Positions 1-7,284 of a stretch of DNA of 64,000 nt are shown piece after piece (the stretch's first letter is position 1; each line of letters begins with the position of its first letter). Location of the stretch: assembly GCA_041485285.1 (NCBI GenBank), contig JBGPJF010000008.1:1-64000 (forward strand), in the 5' to 3' direction. Both the position numbers and the translations under genes were made by a program. The notes under the pieces are model-generated. The model was not told the DNA's origin, did no database searches, and saw only the letters and a program-made list of their open reading frames with translations. Source of the DNA: DATEUP01 sp041485285 (GTDB lineage Archaea; Thermoplasmatota; DTKX01; DATEUP01).

Positions 1-305
1 CATGGCCCCGCACATTTCCTCCATGCTCACCAACTCGGAGGTCGCTGGGTGGTGTGACCAATGCCCGACCATAACCGGGTGAGGAGCCCTTTCCAAGCGC
101 CTTACGGATGCACCCATGAACGCAACTTAGTGGGTCGTGCAGTCTATTGCCATGAAAGCGTTTGGACTCAATAACAACGCATGGCTCGACCCGAATGAGA
201 GCGGCAACAATCAAATGACCGTTTTCAGGCCTCATCGCCCTATGGAAGCGGGGGCATCGCGTCAGGCTTCCTTTCAGAAAGGGTTCCCTCGAGTGCTCCC
301 CTGAT
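1..305. other. No gene seen
   Basis: I see no convincing coding frame, RNA gene or complete repeat here. The base composition is somewhat lower in GC than the rest of the window. A gene starting outside the window could end here, but no frame gave a recognisable protein. Confidence 0.4.
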
Positions 306-347
306 GGAAGAAAAGGAGGAAGAGCCCGCCCCCTTTCGGGGGCGGGC
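306..347 (-). terminator. Hairpin terminator after the aspartic protease gene
   Basis: A perfect 10-bp stem (324-333 pairing with 338-347, loop TTTC) lies downstream of the minus-strand gene that stops at 469. On the minus strand it is followed by a pyrimidine-rich stretch (TCTTCCTCCTTTTC). The intrinsic-terminator reading is inference. Confidence 0.55.
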
Positions 348-410
348 GAATGGGGACGGACGAGAGCAACGGCCTCAAGCTCTTTTGCGAGTTCTTTACG
401 AGCCTCATTC

Positions 411-448
411 GAGCCCCCGAAGGGGGCTTACGAGCCTCACCCGGCACC
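411..448. repeat. Partial copy (D) of the intergenic repeat, hairpin end
   Basis: Positions 419-448 match 4027-4056 in repeat copy B at about 29 of 30 bases. The piece holds a GGCT/AGCC stem (425-428 with 433-436) with loop TACG, followed by the conserved CTCACCCGGCACC. It lies just beyond the stop codon of the minus-strand protease gene (stop at 469), like copies A, C and E relative to their neighbours. Confidence 0.6.
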
Positions 449-468
449 CCTGTCGCCCTGGCGGAGCC

Positions 469-876
469 TTAGACTCGCTTCCGCGGCCGCGCTTCCATCT
501 TGAGCACTCCCGCCTCGAAATCGAGGAAGACCTGAAACCGACGCAGAAAGCTGATCCCAATCAGGCCGTCGATCCGCGATGACGCGGGCAGCGAATGAAG
601 TGCGCATGAAACCTCTTGCGCCTCCACCGGACCCACGGCAATCCTTGGCATCTCGACAACGGGCACGTGTAGAACTCCGCTTGCAGTTGTGATGGAAACC
701 ATTCTGGGGTTCAAGCCGGGCTGAATGCCGATAGCAAGGGCGTATTCAGGAGGAATCACGCAATAGGCGGCACCGGTATCGATGGCGACGAGAATCTTGC
801 GCGACGCTACCGGGCCGCGAATCATCGCCTCCGCGACGACCACGCCATGGCTGGGGTCGAACCGGATCGTGGCCAA
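469..876 (-). CDS. Retropepsin-like (clan AA) aspartic protease
   Basis: A 135-residue protein with the single catalytic motif D33-T34-G35-A36 in the context AIDTGA, and the paired hydrophobic-Gly motif near its end (IDGLIGISFL, about residue 102). This is the arrangement of retroviral-type aspartic proteases, which act as homodimers because each chain brings one catalytic Asp. There is no signal peptide, so it is probably cytoplasmic. It starts 21 bases after the stop of a small minus-strand gene (898-1122), so the two are likely co-transcribed. Similar two-gene arrangements, with a short protein upstream of a clan AA protease, are familiar to me from cyanobacteria. The substrate is unknown. 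A hairpin terminator and a repeat piece follow. Confidence 0.75.
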   Translation of the reverse strand: MATIRFDPSHGVVVAEAMIRGPVASRKILVAIDTGAAYCVIPPEYALAIGIQPGLNPRMVSITTASGVLHVPVVEMPRIAVGPVEAQEVSCALHSLPASSRIDGLIGISFLRRFQVFLDFEAGVLKMEARPRKRV

Positions 877-897
877 CCGCGCACCTCCGATGAGCGC

Positions 898-1122
898 TCA
901 GAAGCCGAACGCGTATCCGGGTTTGGGAATCGATCCGGCAAAGAAGACGTACAGGTACTCGCGGCGACCCAGCTGGGCGTCGTAGATTTTATCTCGGTCA
1001 GGAGAATGGGCAATTATCTTGCCTCGGAGAACCTCCCCGGACGGGGACTCCTTTGCAACTTCCATCAGCACCCATTCATTGGGATACCGCCGCTTGGCTT
1101 GGGCGGGCGTGATCAATGGCAT
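898..1122 (-). CDS. Small protein preceding the aspartic protease, unknown function
   Basis: About 74 residues from the ATG at 1122 (MPLITPAQAKRRYPNEWVLM). The frame is open further upstream to 1170, but the 1122 start is preferred because a TATA-like box (1147-1153) lies 25-31 nt upstream, as expected for a leaderless archaeal transcript. The recognisable feature is the PNEWVLMEV segment followed by a beta-rich stretch (GKIIAHSPDRDKIYDAQ). I associate short proteins with this motif with genes for clan AA aspartic proteases. Here too the protease gene follows after 21 bases. It may be a substrate, inhibitor or regulator of the protease; nothing in the sequence decides. Confidence 0.65.
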   Translation of the reverse strand: MPLITPAQAKRRYPNEWVLMEVAKESPSGEVLRGKIIAHSPDRDKIYDAQLGRREYLYVFFAGSIPKPGYAFGF

Positions 1123-1146
1123 CAGGCCTGACTCGGGGGTCGTGTG

Positions 1147-1153
1147 CAATAAA
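1147..1153 (-). promoter_or_regulatory. TATA-like box for the 1122 gene
   Basis: The minus strand reads TTTATTG, placed 25-31 nt before the ATG at 1122. That is the usual distance of an archaeal TATA box from the transcription start, so the mRNA is probably leaderless. Confidence 0.5.
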
Positions 1154-1254
1154 GGCTTCTTCAAGCCCACCCCCAGGGCATGCCTACGGCGCCGTTCCCC
1201 AGGCGGTTAGGGACGTCCCCTTTCCAAAGAGGGATGCGCGCAGTGAAAGTGGGG

Positions 1255-1500
1255 CCGCAAGGCTATCAGAGTGAGCTGCCGGGGCGAGAGCCCCGATATC
1301 CGGAGCAGAAATGGCACAGTCGTGGGGCAGGAGTGAAGCGGTTGCCGCGGAGATTCCCCCGGATGTGGTGAAACGAGCCGGAGGCGCGCAGCCAAGTCCA
1401 AACGTCGGGGATGACCCTGCGAGGGCACCCGAAGGTCGGACGCGAAAGTCGCTGCCGCCAAGAAACAGAAGGGGGCTGGAGGAGCCTCGCCCGGCATCCC
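1255..1500. repeat. Intergenic repeat copy A
   Basis: About 230-250 bp, clearly homologous to 3828-4058 (copy B) and 5350-5500 (copy C). Blocks common to all three include CCAAACGTCGGGGATGACC, CCGAAGGTCGGA and AAACAGAAGGGGGCT. Within it TCGGG (1405-1409) can pair with CCCGA (1428-1432) around an inner hairpin CCCT-GCG-AGGG. The right end is a GGCT/AGCC hairpin (1474-1477 with 1483-1486). It sits between the stop of the minus-strand surface-protein gene (1554) and the start of the 1122 gene. No protein-like reading frame is conserved, so I treat it as a non-coding repeat. Confidence 0.75.
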
Positions 1501-1553
1501 AGGCAAGAGGCGGCAGGCTCGAAGCGCCTCGGGGGCGCCGCTCCCACCGCGGT

Positions 1554-3734
1554 CTACTTCGGGGGCTCTAGCTTGGGTTCGGCGGGGTGCGAGCCGGATG
1601 GATCCTTCAGGGCGGTCCGACCTCTCCCCCGGAGCCCGAGGGCGAGCCCCACAGCACCCAAGGCCACGCCGGCCAAGCCCACGAGCAACGCCGTGCCCAC
1701 CTGCCCGGAGGCCCCGGCTGCTTGCGCGGACGCCGACGCGCTTTGGGCTTCGGCGGCCGCGAGGTCCGCCTGCGTCGCGTTCTGTCTTGCGTCCATGGCC
1801 ACCATTCTTGCCTGCGCGTTGGCGAGGTCCGCGCGCGCGGCCCGCACTTCGGCCTGGTTCGCGCTCGCGGCCGCCTGGAGGGAAACCACTTGCGCTTGGG
1901 CCGCCGTGAGGTTGGCCTGCGCGGCACCGAGCTGCGCCTGCGTTGCATTGGCGTCGGCCTCGAGCGCGCTCACGCGTGCCTCCGCGTTGTCCAGGTCGTG
2001 GACCGCGGCCGCCAGCGACGACTGGGTGGTTGCCAGCGACGCCTGCGTGGACGCGAGCGCCGCCTGCGCCGCCGTGAGGTTCGTCTCGGCGGCGGCGAGG
2101 CCCTGCGTCAGGGCAGGCACCGGGTCGTTGAATGTGATGGCCCCGTAAGCCCTTGCCCGGTTGCCCAACGCGTCCCAGGCCGACACGTTGATCACGTTCG
2201 GGCCGGGCGCCAGCGCCAGCTGGACTCCGAACGAACCGTTCGGAGCCACGGTCACCGCCACGCCGTTCACAGAGACCGCAGCCCCCGGCTCGGTCACGCC
2301 CGCCACCCATGCCGTCGAAACGTTGGTGGAGGCGCCACGGACGAAACCGGAGAGGGTAAGCGCGGGCGGGTAGTCCTCAACGAACCGGTTCGCGACGATG
2401 TTGAACCGGGTTCCGTCGTTTTGCATCCAGACCGCGACCGCGTCCCCGCTCCCGTCGACAGCCACGCCCGGGACTTGCGCGGACCCCGCGTTGTCCGTTT
2501 CGATGAGCGCCGCAAGGCCCCAACCCGTGCCGGGGCCCGTGCCGGCAATGTACCGGGTGGCCCAGATGTTGTTGCGGGTGTAATCGCTCTGTTGCCAGAC
2601 CACAACCGCGTTCCCGCTGCGGTCGACCGCCACCTGCTGGCCATAGGAGGCCCCCAGGCTTACCGTCTGGAGGACCGTACCGTTGCCCCAGCCCGCCCCC
2701 GCGACGTAGCGATTCCCCCAGGTGTCGTAGCGGCTCCCGTCCCACTGCGACCAGACGGCGATTGCATTCCCGCTCCCGTCAAACGCCACCTGGGGGAACA
2801 CGGCGCTGAACGCGTTGCCAGTCTGGATGAGCCCGGGCGCGCCCCAACCCATCCCTGCGGCGTAACGGTTCGCCCACACGTTGTTCCGGCCCCCGTCCCA
2901 CGCATGCCAAACCGCAAGCGCGTTCCCGCTCCCGTCGACCGCCACTTGGGCGAACACGGCATCGCCGGCGTTGTCCGTTTCGAGGAGCGACGCCGCGCCC
3001 CACCCGGCGCCCGCGGCATACCCGTTCGCTAACACATTGTACCGCGTCCCGTCATGTTGGTACCAAACGGCGATGGCGCTCCCGTTCCCGTAGGCCGCCA
3101 CCTGGGGGGAATACGCATCGCCGGCGTCGTCCGTCTCGATGAGCGACGCCGCGCCCCACCCGGCGCCCGCGGTGTACCGGTTCGCCCAGATGTTGTAGCG
3201 TGTCCCGTCGGACTGGGACCAGACGGCAATGGCGTTGCCGCTCGCATCGACCGAGACCTTGGGGCGAATGGCTCCGCCCGAGTTGTTCGTCTCGACGAGT
3301 GCCGCAGCGCCCCAACCGGTGCCCGGGCCCGTGCCCGCGACGTACCGGTTCGCGAGGATGTTCGTCCGGGCGCCGTCGGACTGGGACCAGACGGCGAACG
3401 CGTTCCCGCTTCCGTCTACGGCCACATGCGGGTAATCCGCGGTTCCATTGCCGGTCTCGATGAGCTCCGAGGTGCCCCATCCGCCGTCCGGGACGTACCG
3501 GTTCGACCAGATGTTGCTTCGAATTCCGTCGGACTGATACCACACCGCGACCGCGTTCCCGCCCGCGTCGAGGGCCACCTGCGGGGAGGTGGCATTCCCA
3601 ACGTTGTCCGTCTCGATGGGCTCCGCATTGCCCCAGGCGCCGGGCGCCGTTGCAGCAGAGGGCGTGGCGGCAAGCAGCAGAAGGGCGGTGATCAGCAAGG
3701 AGCAGAGGGCGGGCGAGAGCATGCGGGGATTCAT
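1554..3734 (-). CDS. Surface protein with eight ~53-aa repeats, Ig-like domain, coiled coil and C-terminal anchor
   Basis: About 726 residues from the ATG at 3734; the start is fixed by AGGTGAA at 3741-3747, six bases upstream. An N-terminal signal peptide is followed by eight tandem repeats of 52-56 residues built on W-G-x(3)-L-I-E-T ... V-A-V-D-x-S-G-N-A-x-A-V-W ... D-G-x-R-x-N-I-W-A-N-R-Y, probably a beta-propeller or similar beta-rich fold. Next comes a bacterial Ig-like domain (about 60 residues, VNGVAV...GPNVINVSAWDALGN). A long Ala/Gln/Asn-rich heptad region follows, likely a coiled-coil stalk (about 150 residues). A single transmembrane helix (VGTALLVGLAGVALGAVGL) and a charged, Pro-rich cytoplasmic tail end the protein. 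It is presumably displayed on the cell surface; the ligand is unknown. Confidence 0.75.
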   Translation of the reverse strand: MNPRMLSPALCSLLITALLLLAATPSAATAPGAWGNAEPIETDNVGNATSPQVALDAGGNAVAVWYQSDGIRSNIWSNRYVPDGGWGTSELIETGNGTADYPHVAVDGSGNAFAVWSQSDGARTNILANRYVAGTGPGTGWGAAALVETNNSGGAIRPKVSVDASGNAIAVWSQSDGTRYNIWANRYTAGAGWGAASLIETDDAGDAYSPQVAAYGNGSAIAVWYQHDGTRYNVLANGYAAGAGWGAASLLETDNAGDAVFAQVAVDGSGNALAVWHAWDGGRNNVWANRYAAGMGWGAPGLIQTGNAFSAVFPQVAFDGSGNAIAVWSQWDGSRYDTWGNRYVAGAGWGNGTVLQTVSLGASYGQQVAVDRSGNAVVVWQQSDYTRNNIWATRYIAGTGPGTGWGLAALIETDNAGSAQVPGVAVDGSGDAVAVWMQNDGTRFNIVANRFVEDYPPALTLSGFVRGASTNVSTAWVAGVTEPGAAVSVNGVAVTVAPNGSFGVQLALAPGPNVINVSAWDALGNRARAYGAITFNDPVPALTQGLAAAETNLTAAQAALASTQASLATTQSSLAAAVHDLDNAEARVSALEADANATQAQLGAAQANLTAAQAQVVSLQAAASANQAEVRAARADLANAQARMVAMDARQNATQADLAAAEAQSASASAQAAGASGQVGTALLVGLAGVALGAVGLALGLRGRGRTALKDPSGSHPAEPKLEPPK

Positions 3735-3774
3735 GGGGGGTTCACCTAATTCGAACCCTAGCGCAAAGGGCCGC

Positions 3775-3782
3775 CTATATGG
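3775..3782 (-). promoter_or_regulatory. TATA-like box for the 3734 surface-protein gene
   Basis: The minus strand reads CCATATAG, about 41-48 nt before the ATG at 3734. Transcription would begin near 3750 and leave a short leader carrying the AGGTGAA ribosome-binding site. Confidence 0.45.
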
Positions 3783-3827
3783 ATGGCGTATGTGAAGTAG
3801 GGACGAGGCGCGTGACGGAAAGACGCC

Positions 3828-4058
3828 AGGCAGAGCCACGGCGAGAGCCCCGAAATCCGGAGCACAAACGGCACAGCTTTGGGGCATGAGTTAAGCGCAA
3901 GGCGCGGAGATTCCCGGGGATTTGGTGAAACGAGCCGGAGGCGCTGGAGCCAAATCCAAACGTCGGGGATGACCCTGCTTGGGGACCCGAAGGTCGGATG
4001 CGAAAGTCGCTGCCGCCAGGAAACAGAAGGGGGCTTTCGAGCCTCACCCGGCACCTTT
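3828..4058. repeat. Intergenic repeat copy B
   Basis: Full-length copy of the repeat also found at 1255-1500 and 5350-5500, same orientation. The outer TCGGG/CCCGA pairing is kept while the inner hairpin changes to CCC-TGCTT-GGG. The terminal hairpin has the same GGCT/AGCC stem (4032-4035 with 4040-4043) but loop TTCG. It lies between the divergently transcribed surface-protein gene (start 3734) and the UPF0175 gene (start 4141). Confidence 0.75.
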
Positions 4059-4109
4059 CCTCCCTTGCCTTCCGTAAGGGCTCTTGGCCATACCCGTGAT
4101 TGCCAAAGG

Positions 4110-4117
4110 CTTATTAC
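4110..4117 (+). promoter_or_regulatory. TATA-like box for the toxin-antitoxin operon
   Basis: CTTATTAC lies 24-31 nt before the ATG at 4141, the spacing expected for a leaderless archaeal transcript. A second AT-rich stretch (GTATTATTTG) abuts the start codon. Confidence 0.5.
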
Positions 4118-4140
4118 AACGTGTTCGAGTGTATTATTTG

Positions 4141-4464
4141 ATGGCCCAGAGCACCGTGACAACCGTTCGCATTCCGTCGGACGACCTCGCACGCCTTCGC
4201 AGGCTTGCGGAGCGGCTGAAAGTTGACCGCTCCACCGTCATTCGCCAGGCGCTTGACGCCGGGGTCCGCGAGATCCTTCTCAAGGAGGCGCTCGCGCGCT
4301 ACCAACGGGGCGAGGGCACCGCTTGGTTTTGCGCCCGCGAAGCGGGGTTCAACCTCCTCGTGTTTATGGACGAGATGAAGAAGCGGGGAGTCCCCTTCCG
4401 GACCGACGAGGAATTGCTCGAGCGGCAACTGGAGGAATTCGGCCGTGCCCGGCGCCGTCGTTAA
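4141..4464 (+). CDS. UPF0175-family antitoxin with ribbon-helix-helix N-terminus
   Basis: 107 residues from the ATG at 4141. The N-terminus (TTVRIPSDDLARLRRLAERL) has the pattern of a ribbon-helix-helix DNA-binding domain. The following segment (REILLKEALARYQRGE) and the later VFMDEMKKRGVPF are typical of UPF0175 proteins, antitoxin partners of DUF3368 PIN toxins. The last 20 bases overlap the start of the PIN gene, so the two are translationally coupled. Family knowledge predicts autoregulation of the operon and neutralisation of the PIN nuclease. A longer in-frame start at 4084 is possible but would place the TATA-like box inside the gene. Confidence 0.8.
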   Translation: MAQSTVTTVRIPSDDLARLRRLAERLKVDRSTVIRQALDAGVREILLKEALARYQRGEGTAWFCAREAGFNLLVFMDEMKKRGVPFRTDEELLERQLEEFGRARRRR

Positions 4465-4948
4465 CGCCTCGCCCCTCGTGTTTCTTGCGAAACTCGACCT
4501 GCTTAGGGTGCTTGGTCTGTTCAAACCGGTCTTGACAACGCAGGTTGTTATCGCCGAGGTCGAACAGGGCCTCGAGCGGGGCCACCCCGAAATCCTCGCC
4601 GTCCGGAGAGAGGTCGAAGCCGGTCGCCTCCACATCCGCAAGGTCTCCGCAAGTCCGATCCCCGGGCTCGAAGTGGACGGCGGTGAACTCACGGTTCTCC
4701 GATTGGCTTCGCGGGCGGTGGGCACGATAGCCATCGTGGACGACCTTGCGGCAATCCGAGCAGCGCGCCGAAACGGCATCCAGGTGCTCTCGACGCCGTT
4801 CCTCCTCCTCGAAGCTGTCGGGGGGGGCAAGATGGAGGCCACCGGATTTCGTGCCTCTCTTGACCAACTTCTTTCGGAGGGTTACCACCTCAGCCCGCGG
4901 CTCTACGTGCAACTGCTGGACAAGGCTAAGGGGGCGGGGCGTCGATGA
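4445..4948 (+). CDS. PIN-domain toxin (DUF3368 family)
   Basis: 167 residues, GTG start at 4445 overlapping the end of the antitoxin gene. The N-terminal VVNASPLVFLAKL is the DUF3368 form of the first PIN motif. A central acidic motif (VDGGELTVLRLA) and the AIVDDLAAIRAA motif supply the other acidic residues expected to bind Mg2+/Mn2+ in this ribonuclease fold. The product would cleave RNA when the antitoxin is lost. Together with the upstream UPF0175 gene it forms a type II toxin-antitoxin module inside the repeat-containing left part of the window. Confidence 0.8.
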   Translation: MPGAVVNASPLVFLAKLDLLRVLGLFKPVLTTQVVIAEVEQGLERGHPEILAVRREVEAGRLHIRKVSASPIPGLEVDGGELTVLRLASRAVGTIAIVDDLAAIRAARRNGIQVLSTPFLLLEAVGGGKMEATGFRASLDQLLSEGYHLSPRLYVQLLDKAKGAGRR

Positions 4949-4996
4949 GATCGGCGCTCCCTCACGCGCGCTTCAAGCGCGGCGAGCGGCACCCGT

Positions 4997-5248
4997 TCAC
5001 ACTCGCTCCCACGAATCGACCACTTTCCAGAACTCAGGGTCGTTATTGTGCACCCACATCACACCCTTCGACCCCTCCACGACGCATCCCAGCCGCTTGT
5101 AGTGCTCGATGGCCTCGCGCAGTGTGCGATGGGCGACCTTTCGCGGGAGTCGTAGCTTTATCTTGTTGAGGCTAAGCGGCACATCGGACTTGCGCAGGAG
5201 CCGCTCCACCATGGGTAGGGTCGCGAGGGTGGGCCCCTGCTTGTCCAT
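4997..5248 (-). CDS. Small conserved protein, probable winged-helix-like domain
   Basis: About 83 residues from the ATG at 5248 (MDKQGPTLATLPMVERLLRK); a TTG at 5281 in the same frame is an alternative. Residues after that (LSLNKIKLRLPRKVAHRTLREAIEHYKRLG) look like two helices of a winged helix-turn-helix, followed by a hairpin (CVVEGSKGVMWVHN). I believe similar short archaeal proteins exist but cannot name a family. An AT-rich stretch (GCTTTATCC on the minus strand, about 5283-5291) could be its TATA box. Repeat copy C lies upstream. A DNA-binding role is inference. Confidence 0.6.
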   Translation of the reverse strand: MDKQGPTLATLPMVERLLRKSDVPLSLNKIKLRLPRKVAHRTLREAIEHYKRLGCVVEGSKGVMWVHNNDPEFWKVVDSWERV

Positions 5249-5349
5249 CCGCGGCGGAAAAGGAGTCCCGGAGCTTGCCAAGGATAAAGCAATGAATTAA
5301 GGGAGTCTATGAAATCGTCCCTATGACGGAGAGCGGCCCCTCGCCACCA

Positions 5350-5500
5350 GGGAGATCCGGTCCCGAGGATCGCCGGACGCGCGACGCGAGCAAATCCAAA
5401 CGTCGGGGATGACCCTGCGAGGGCAGCCGAAGGTCGGACGCTTGAGTCGAATGCCGCCAGTCAAACAGAAGGGGGCTTGAGGAGCCTCGCCCGGCCCCCA
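5350..5500. repeat. Intergenic repeat copy C (left part lost)
   Basis: Shorter copy of the repeat at 1255-1500 and 3828-4058. It keeps the central block with the TCGG/CCGA pairing and the terminal GGCT/AGCC hairpin (5474-5477 with 5483-5486, loop TGAGG), but has lost the left third. It lies between the stop of the DUF1801 gene (5559) and the start of the 5248 gene, both minus-strand. Confidence 0.7.
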
Positions 5501-5558
5501 CTTGCCCGAGCGGACGCGCCACCCGCGGGGCCATGAAGGCGCCCCGCCAATTGCCTCC

Positions 5559-5984
5559 CTAACTTGCCGCCTTCTTCACGAGCGCGGCGATCCTTGCCTC
5601 GTCGGCGGGGGTAAGCTCCGTAATCGCGAAGCCGGTCGACCACATGTGACCCTCGTCGAGGTTCGCCTTGTCGCTGAAGCCCAGCGTCGAGTACCTTGCT
5701 TTGAATTTGCCCGCGTTTTGGAAGAAGCAGACGACTTCGCCGTCCTTGGCATAGGCGGGCATCCCATACCATGTCCGCACCGTTAGGGTTGGCGCGGCGG
5801 CTTTGATGATTGCGTGGATCCGCTCTGCCATGGCGCGATCCGCTGCAGGCATCGCAGCGATCTTCGCGCGCACGTCGCGTTCCCCGTCCGCCTTGCCGGT
5901 GGCCGCCTTCATCTCTTGGGCGCGCTCCCGCATCGCGGCTCGTTCCTCGGCGGTGAAAACCTTCGTCGCCTTCTTCGCAACCAT
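5559..5984 (-). CDS. DUF1801-domain protein
   Basis: 141 residues from the ATG at 5984 (MVAKKATKVFTAEERAAMRE). A charged N-terminal helix is followed by a DUF1801-type core: KIAAMPAADRAMAERIHAII, then TVRTWYGMPAYAKDGEVVCFF and the GFSDKANLD region. DUF1801 proteins are small single-domain cytoplasmic proteins related to the YdhG/frataxin-like fold; several members are proposed iron chaperones, but the function of this type is not established. A second, distinct DUF1801 protein is encoded at 15353-15751. Repeat copy C follows the stop codon. Confidence 0.75.
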   Translation of the reverse strand: MVAKKATKVFTAEERAAMRERAQEMKAATGKADGERDVRAKIAAMPAADRAMAERIHAIIKAAAPTLTVRTWYGMPAYAKDGEVVCFFQNAGKFKARYSTLGFSDKANLDEGHMWSTGFAITELTPADEARIAALVKKAAS

Positions 5985-6074
5985 GAAGGCTTCGCACGTC
6001 AGCGGACGGCTTAAGCGTTTCCGGCGGCGCTCGACGACCCCGAGTGGTGCACGCGGTTCCACGATGCCGGGCGC

Positions 6075-6626
6075 TCACGCGCCGAACACGGCCTCGTAGA
6101 CGTGCCGGTGGAACCAGTGCGGACCCTTCTCGCTCTCAGCGGCAAAGCGCCCGCGCGGCGCGAAGCCCGACCGCACGCCGCGCGCGACCCGCGTGAGCGC
6201 GTCGACGTCCTCGTCGTCGACCTCCTGCATCATCCAGACCTCATCGCGGTTCGCGTACTTCGCGGGGTGGGCCACCAGGTGGTACCACTGGAAGAGCGTG
6301 CGCTGCGGTTTGCCGGGCACCGGGGGTAGAGGTTGATGCTGAGGCCCCACGGGTAGAAGTTGAGCGTGAGGTTCGGGAAGACGAGCCACCGCTCGGCGAA
6401 CACACGCTGCTGCGAATGCTCAAACCGCGGGTCGAGCACGCCCGGATCGAAGCCGTGCGCGGGTCTTCGCGCAGGTCGTGCTCGCCCGGGGGGGCAAGAG
6501 CGTCCAGTGCGTCGCGAAGAGGGTGGCAAGCTCGCGCGCGAGGAAAGCCTCGCTCGTAAATGCCTGAGCGGGGAGCGCTCGCGCACCGCGCGGGTCGGCT
6601 TCCACCTGGAATTCGCGCGCGTCCAT
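6075..6626 (-). pseudogene. Broken Rieske-type ring-hydroxylating oxygenase, alpha subunit
   Basis: Three minus-strand reading frames together give pieces of one protein. Bases 6626-6480 encode an N-terminus (ALPAQAFTSEAFLARELATL, then FATHWTLL). Another frame across 6470-6310 gives DPRFEHSQQRVFAERW and LVFPNLTLNFYPWGLSINLY. A third frame from 6320 to the stop at 6075 gives LFQWYHLVAHP and the C-terminus. These match the ends of CntA/aromatic-dioxygenase-like alpha subunits. The cysteine-histidine motifs of the Rieske cluster and much of the middle are missing, and the frame changes at least twice. A full-length member would be about 350-400 residues. I read this as an inactivated, partly deleted gene. 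Confidence 0.7.
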
Positions 6627-6786
6627 CGCCGCACGAAGCGCGCCTCGGGGTTTGAACCGAGCGCGGCGAGGGGGGGTGCGCGGCAGTCGCGCCGCTCAAG
6701 CGGCAATCGACGGCCTTAGCGGAAGGCTTCGACGATCGGCGCCGGAAGGGGACGCGCCGGCTGCTCGGGGGGCCAATGGGGAAGCG

Positions 6787-7005
6787 TCATTTGCAGTCGT
6801 AGGTGAGGTCTGTCCATCCCGCATCGGTCATGTGCCCGAAGGCGTTCTCGACCCCACTCGATCCCATCGTATGGTCGACGGCGTGGCCGCCGGGGGCTGT
6901 CCCCGTAACATGGCACGGGTCGGCTTGGGCCGAAGCCGCAAGGCCACCGACCGCGACCATCAGTACCGTTCCCAACAGCGAAATTGCAAGTGCTTGTCGT
7001 TTCAC
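6787..7005 (-). CDS. Small secreted protein, unknown function
   Basis: 72 residues from a GTG at 7005, supported by a strong ribosome-binding site (AAGGAGG, about seven bases upstream). The first 28 residues are a clear signal peptide (KRQALAISLLGTVLMVAVGG, then LAASAQA). The mature part is about 44 residues, has two cysteines (one near each end, possibly a disulfide) and ends in WTDLTYDCK. No family recognised. An AT-rich box (CATTATTCGC on the minus strand, about 7088-7097) could be the promoter. It is divergent from the surface-protein gene at 7285. Confidence 0.65.
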   Translation of the reverse strand: MKRQALAISLLGTVLMVAVGGLAASAQADPCHVTGTAPGGHAVDHTMGSSGVENAFGHMTDAGWTDLTYDCK

Positions 7006-7207
7006 GTTGTTGCCTCCTTTTCCGCCTCGTTCCTTGTCGCTCGCTGGATGTCGGTTCGGCGGTCAGCCGTCCATGATCGCGGGGAAGCGAATAATGGTAT
7101 CGGGCCGCCGCGGGTAACGACCCCCAAAGAAACGACCCCGCTTGCCCTTTTCCCGGCCCCGCGGTCCGCAAGGGCCCGCTCACTTTAGCAATTGAACGAG
7201 CCCGGGC

Positions 7208-7218
7208 TAGAAATAGCC
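7208..7218 (+). promoter_or_regulatory. Shared promoter-like motif upstream of a surface-protein gene (1 of 3)
   Basis: TAGAAATAGCC, 67 nt before the ATG at 7285. Nearly the same sequence (TTGAAATAGSC) lies 57 and 62 nt before two other surface-protein genes (33211 and 39273). It may be the TATA element of a common promoter with a structured, GC-rich leader. Confidence 0.4.
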
Positions 7219-7284
7219 GGGGGCCTTTGGGGACAGGCTTGGAGTTGTTGGGGCACCGGGCACATTTTTGACGGAGTGAGAAGC

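Noticed and set aside
324..347. A small RNA gene at the strong hairpin
   Set aside because: Its position after the protease stop codon and the following pyrimidine run fit a terminator better; no further structure is seen.
1207..2310. A minus-strand frame of 367 codons overlapping the surface-protein gene and repeat A
   Set aside because: Arg/Gly-rich shadow of the true frame; no recognisable protein.
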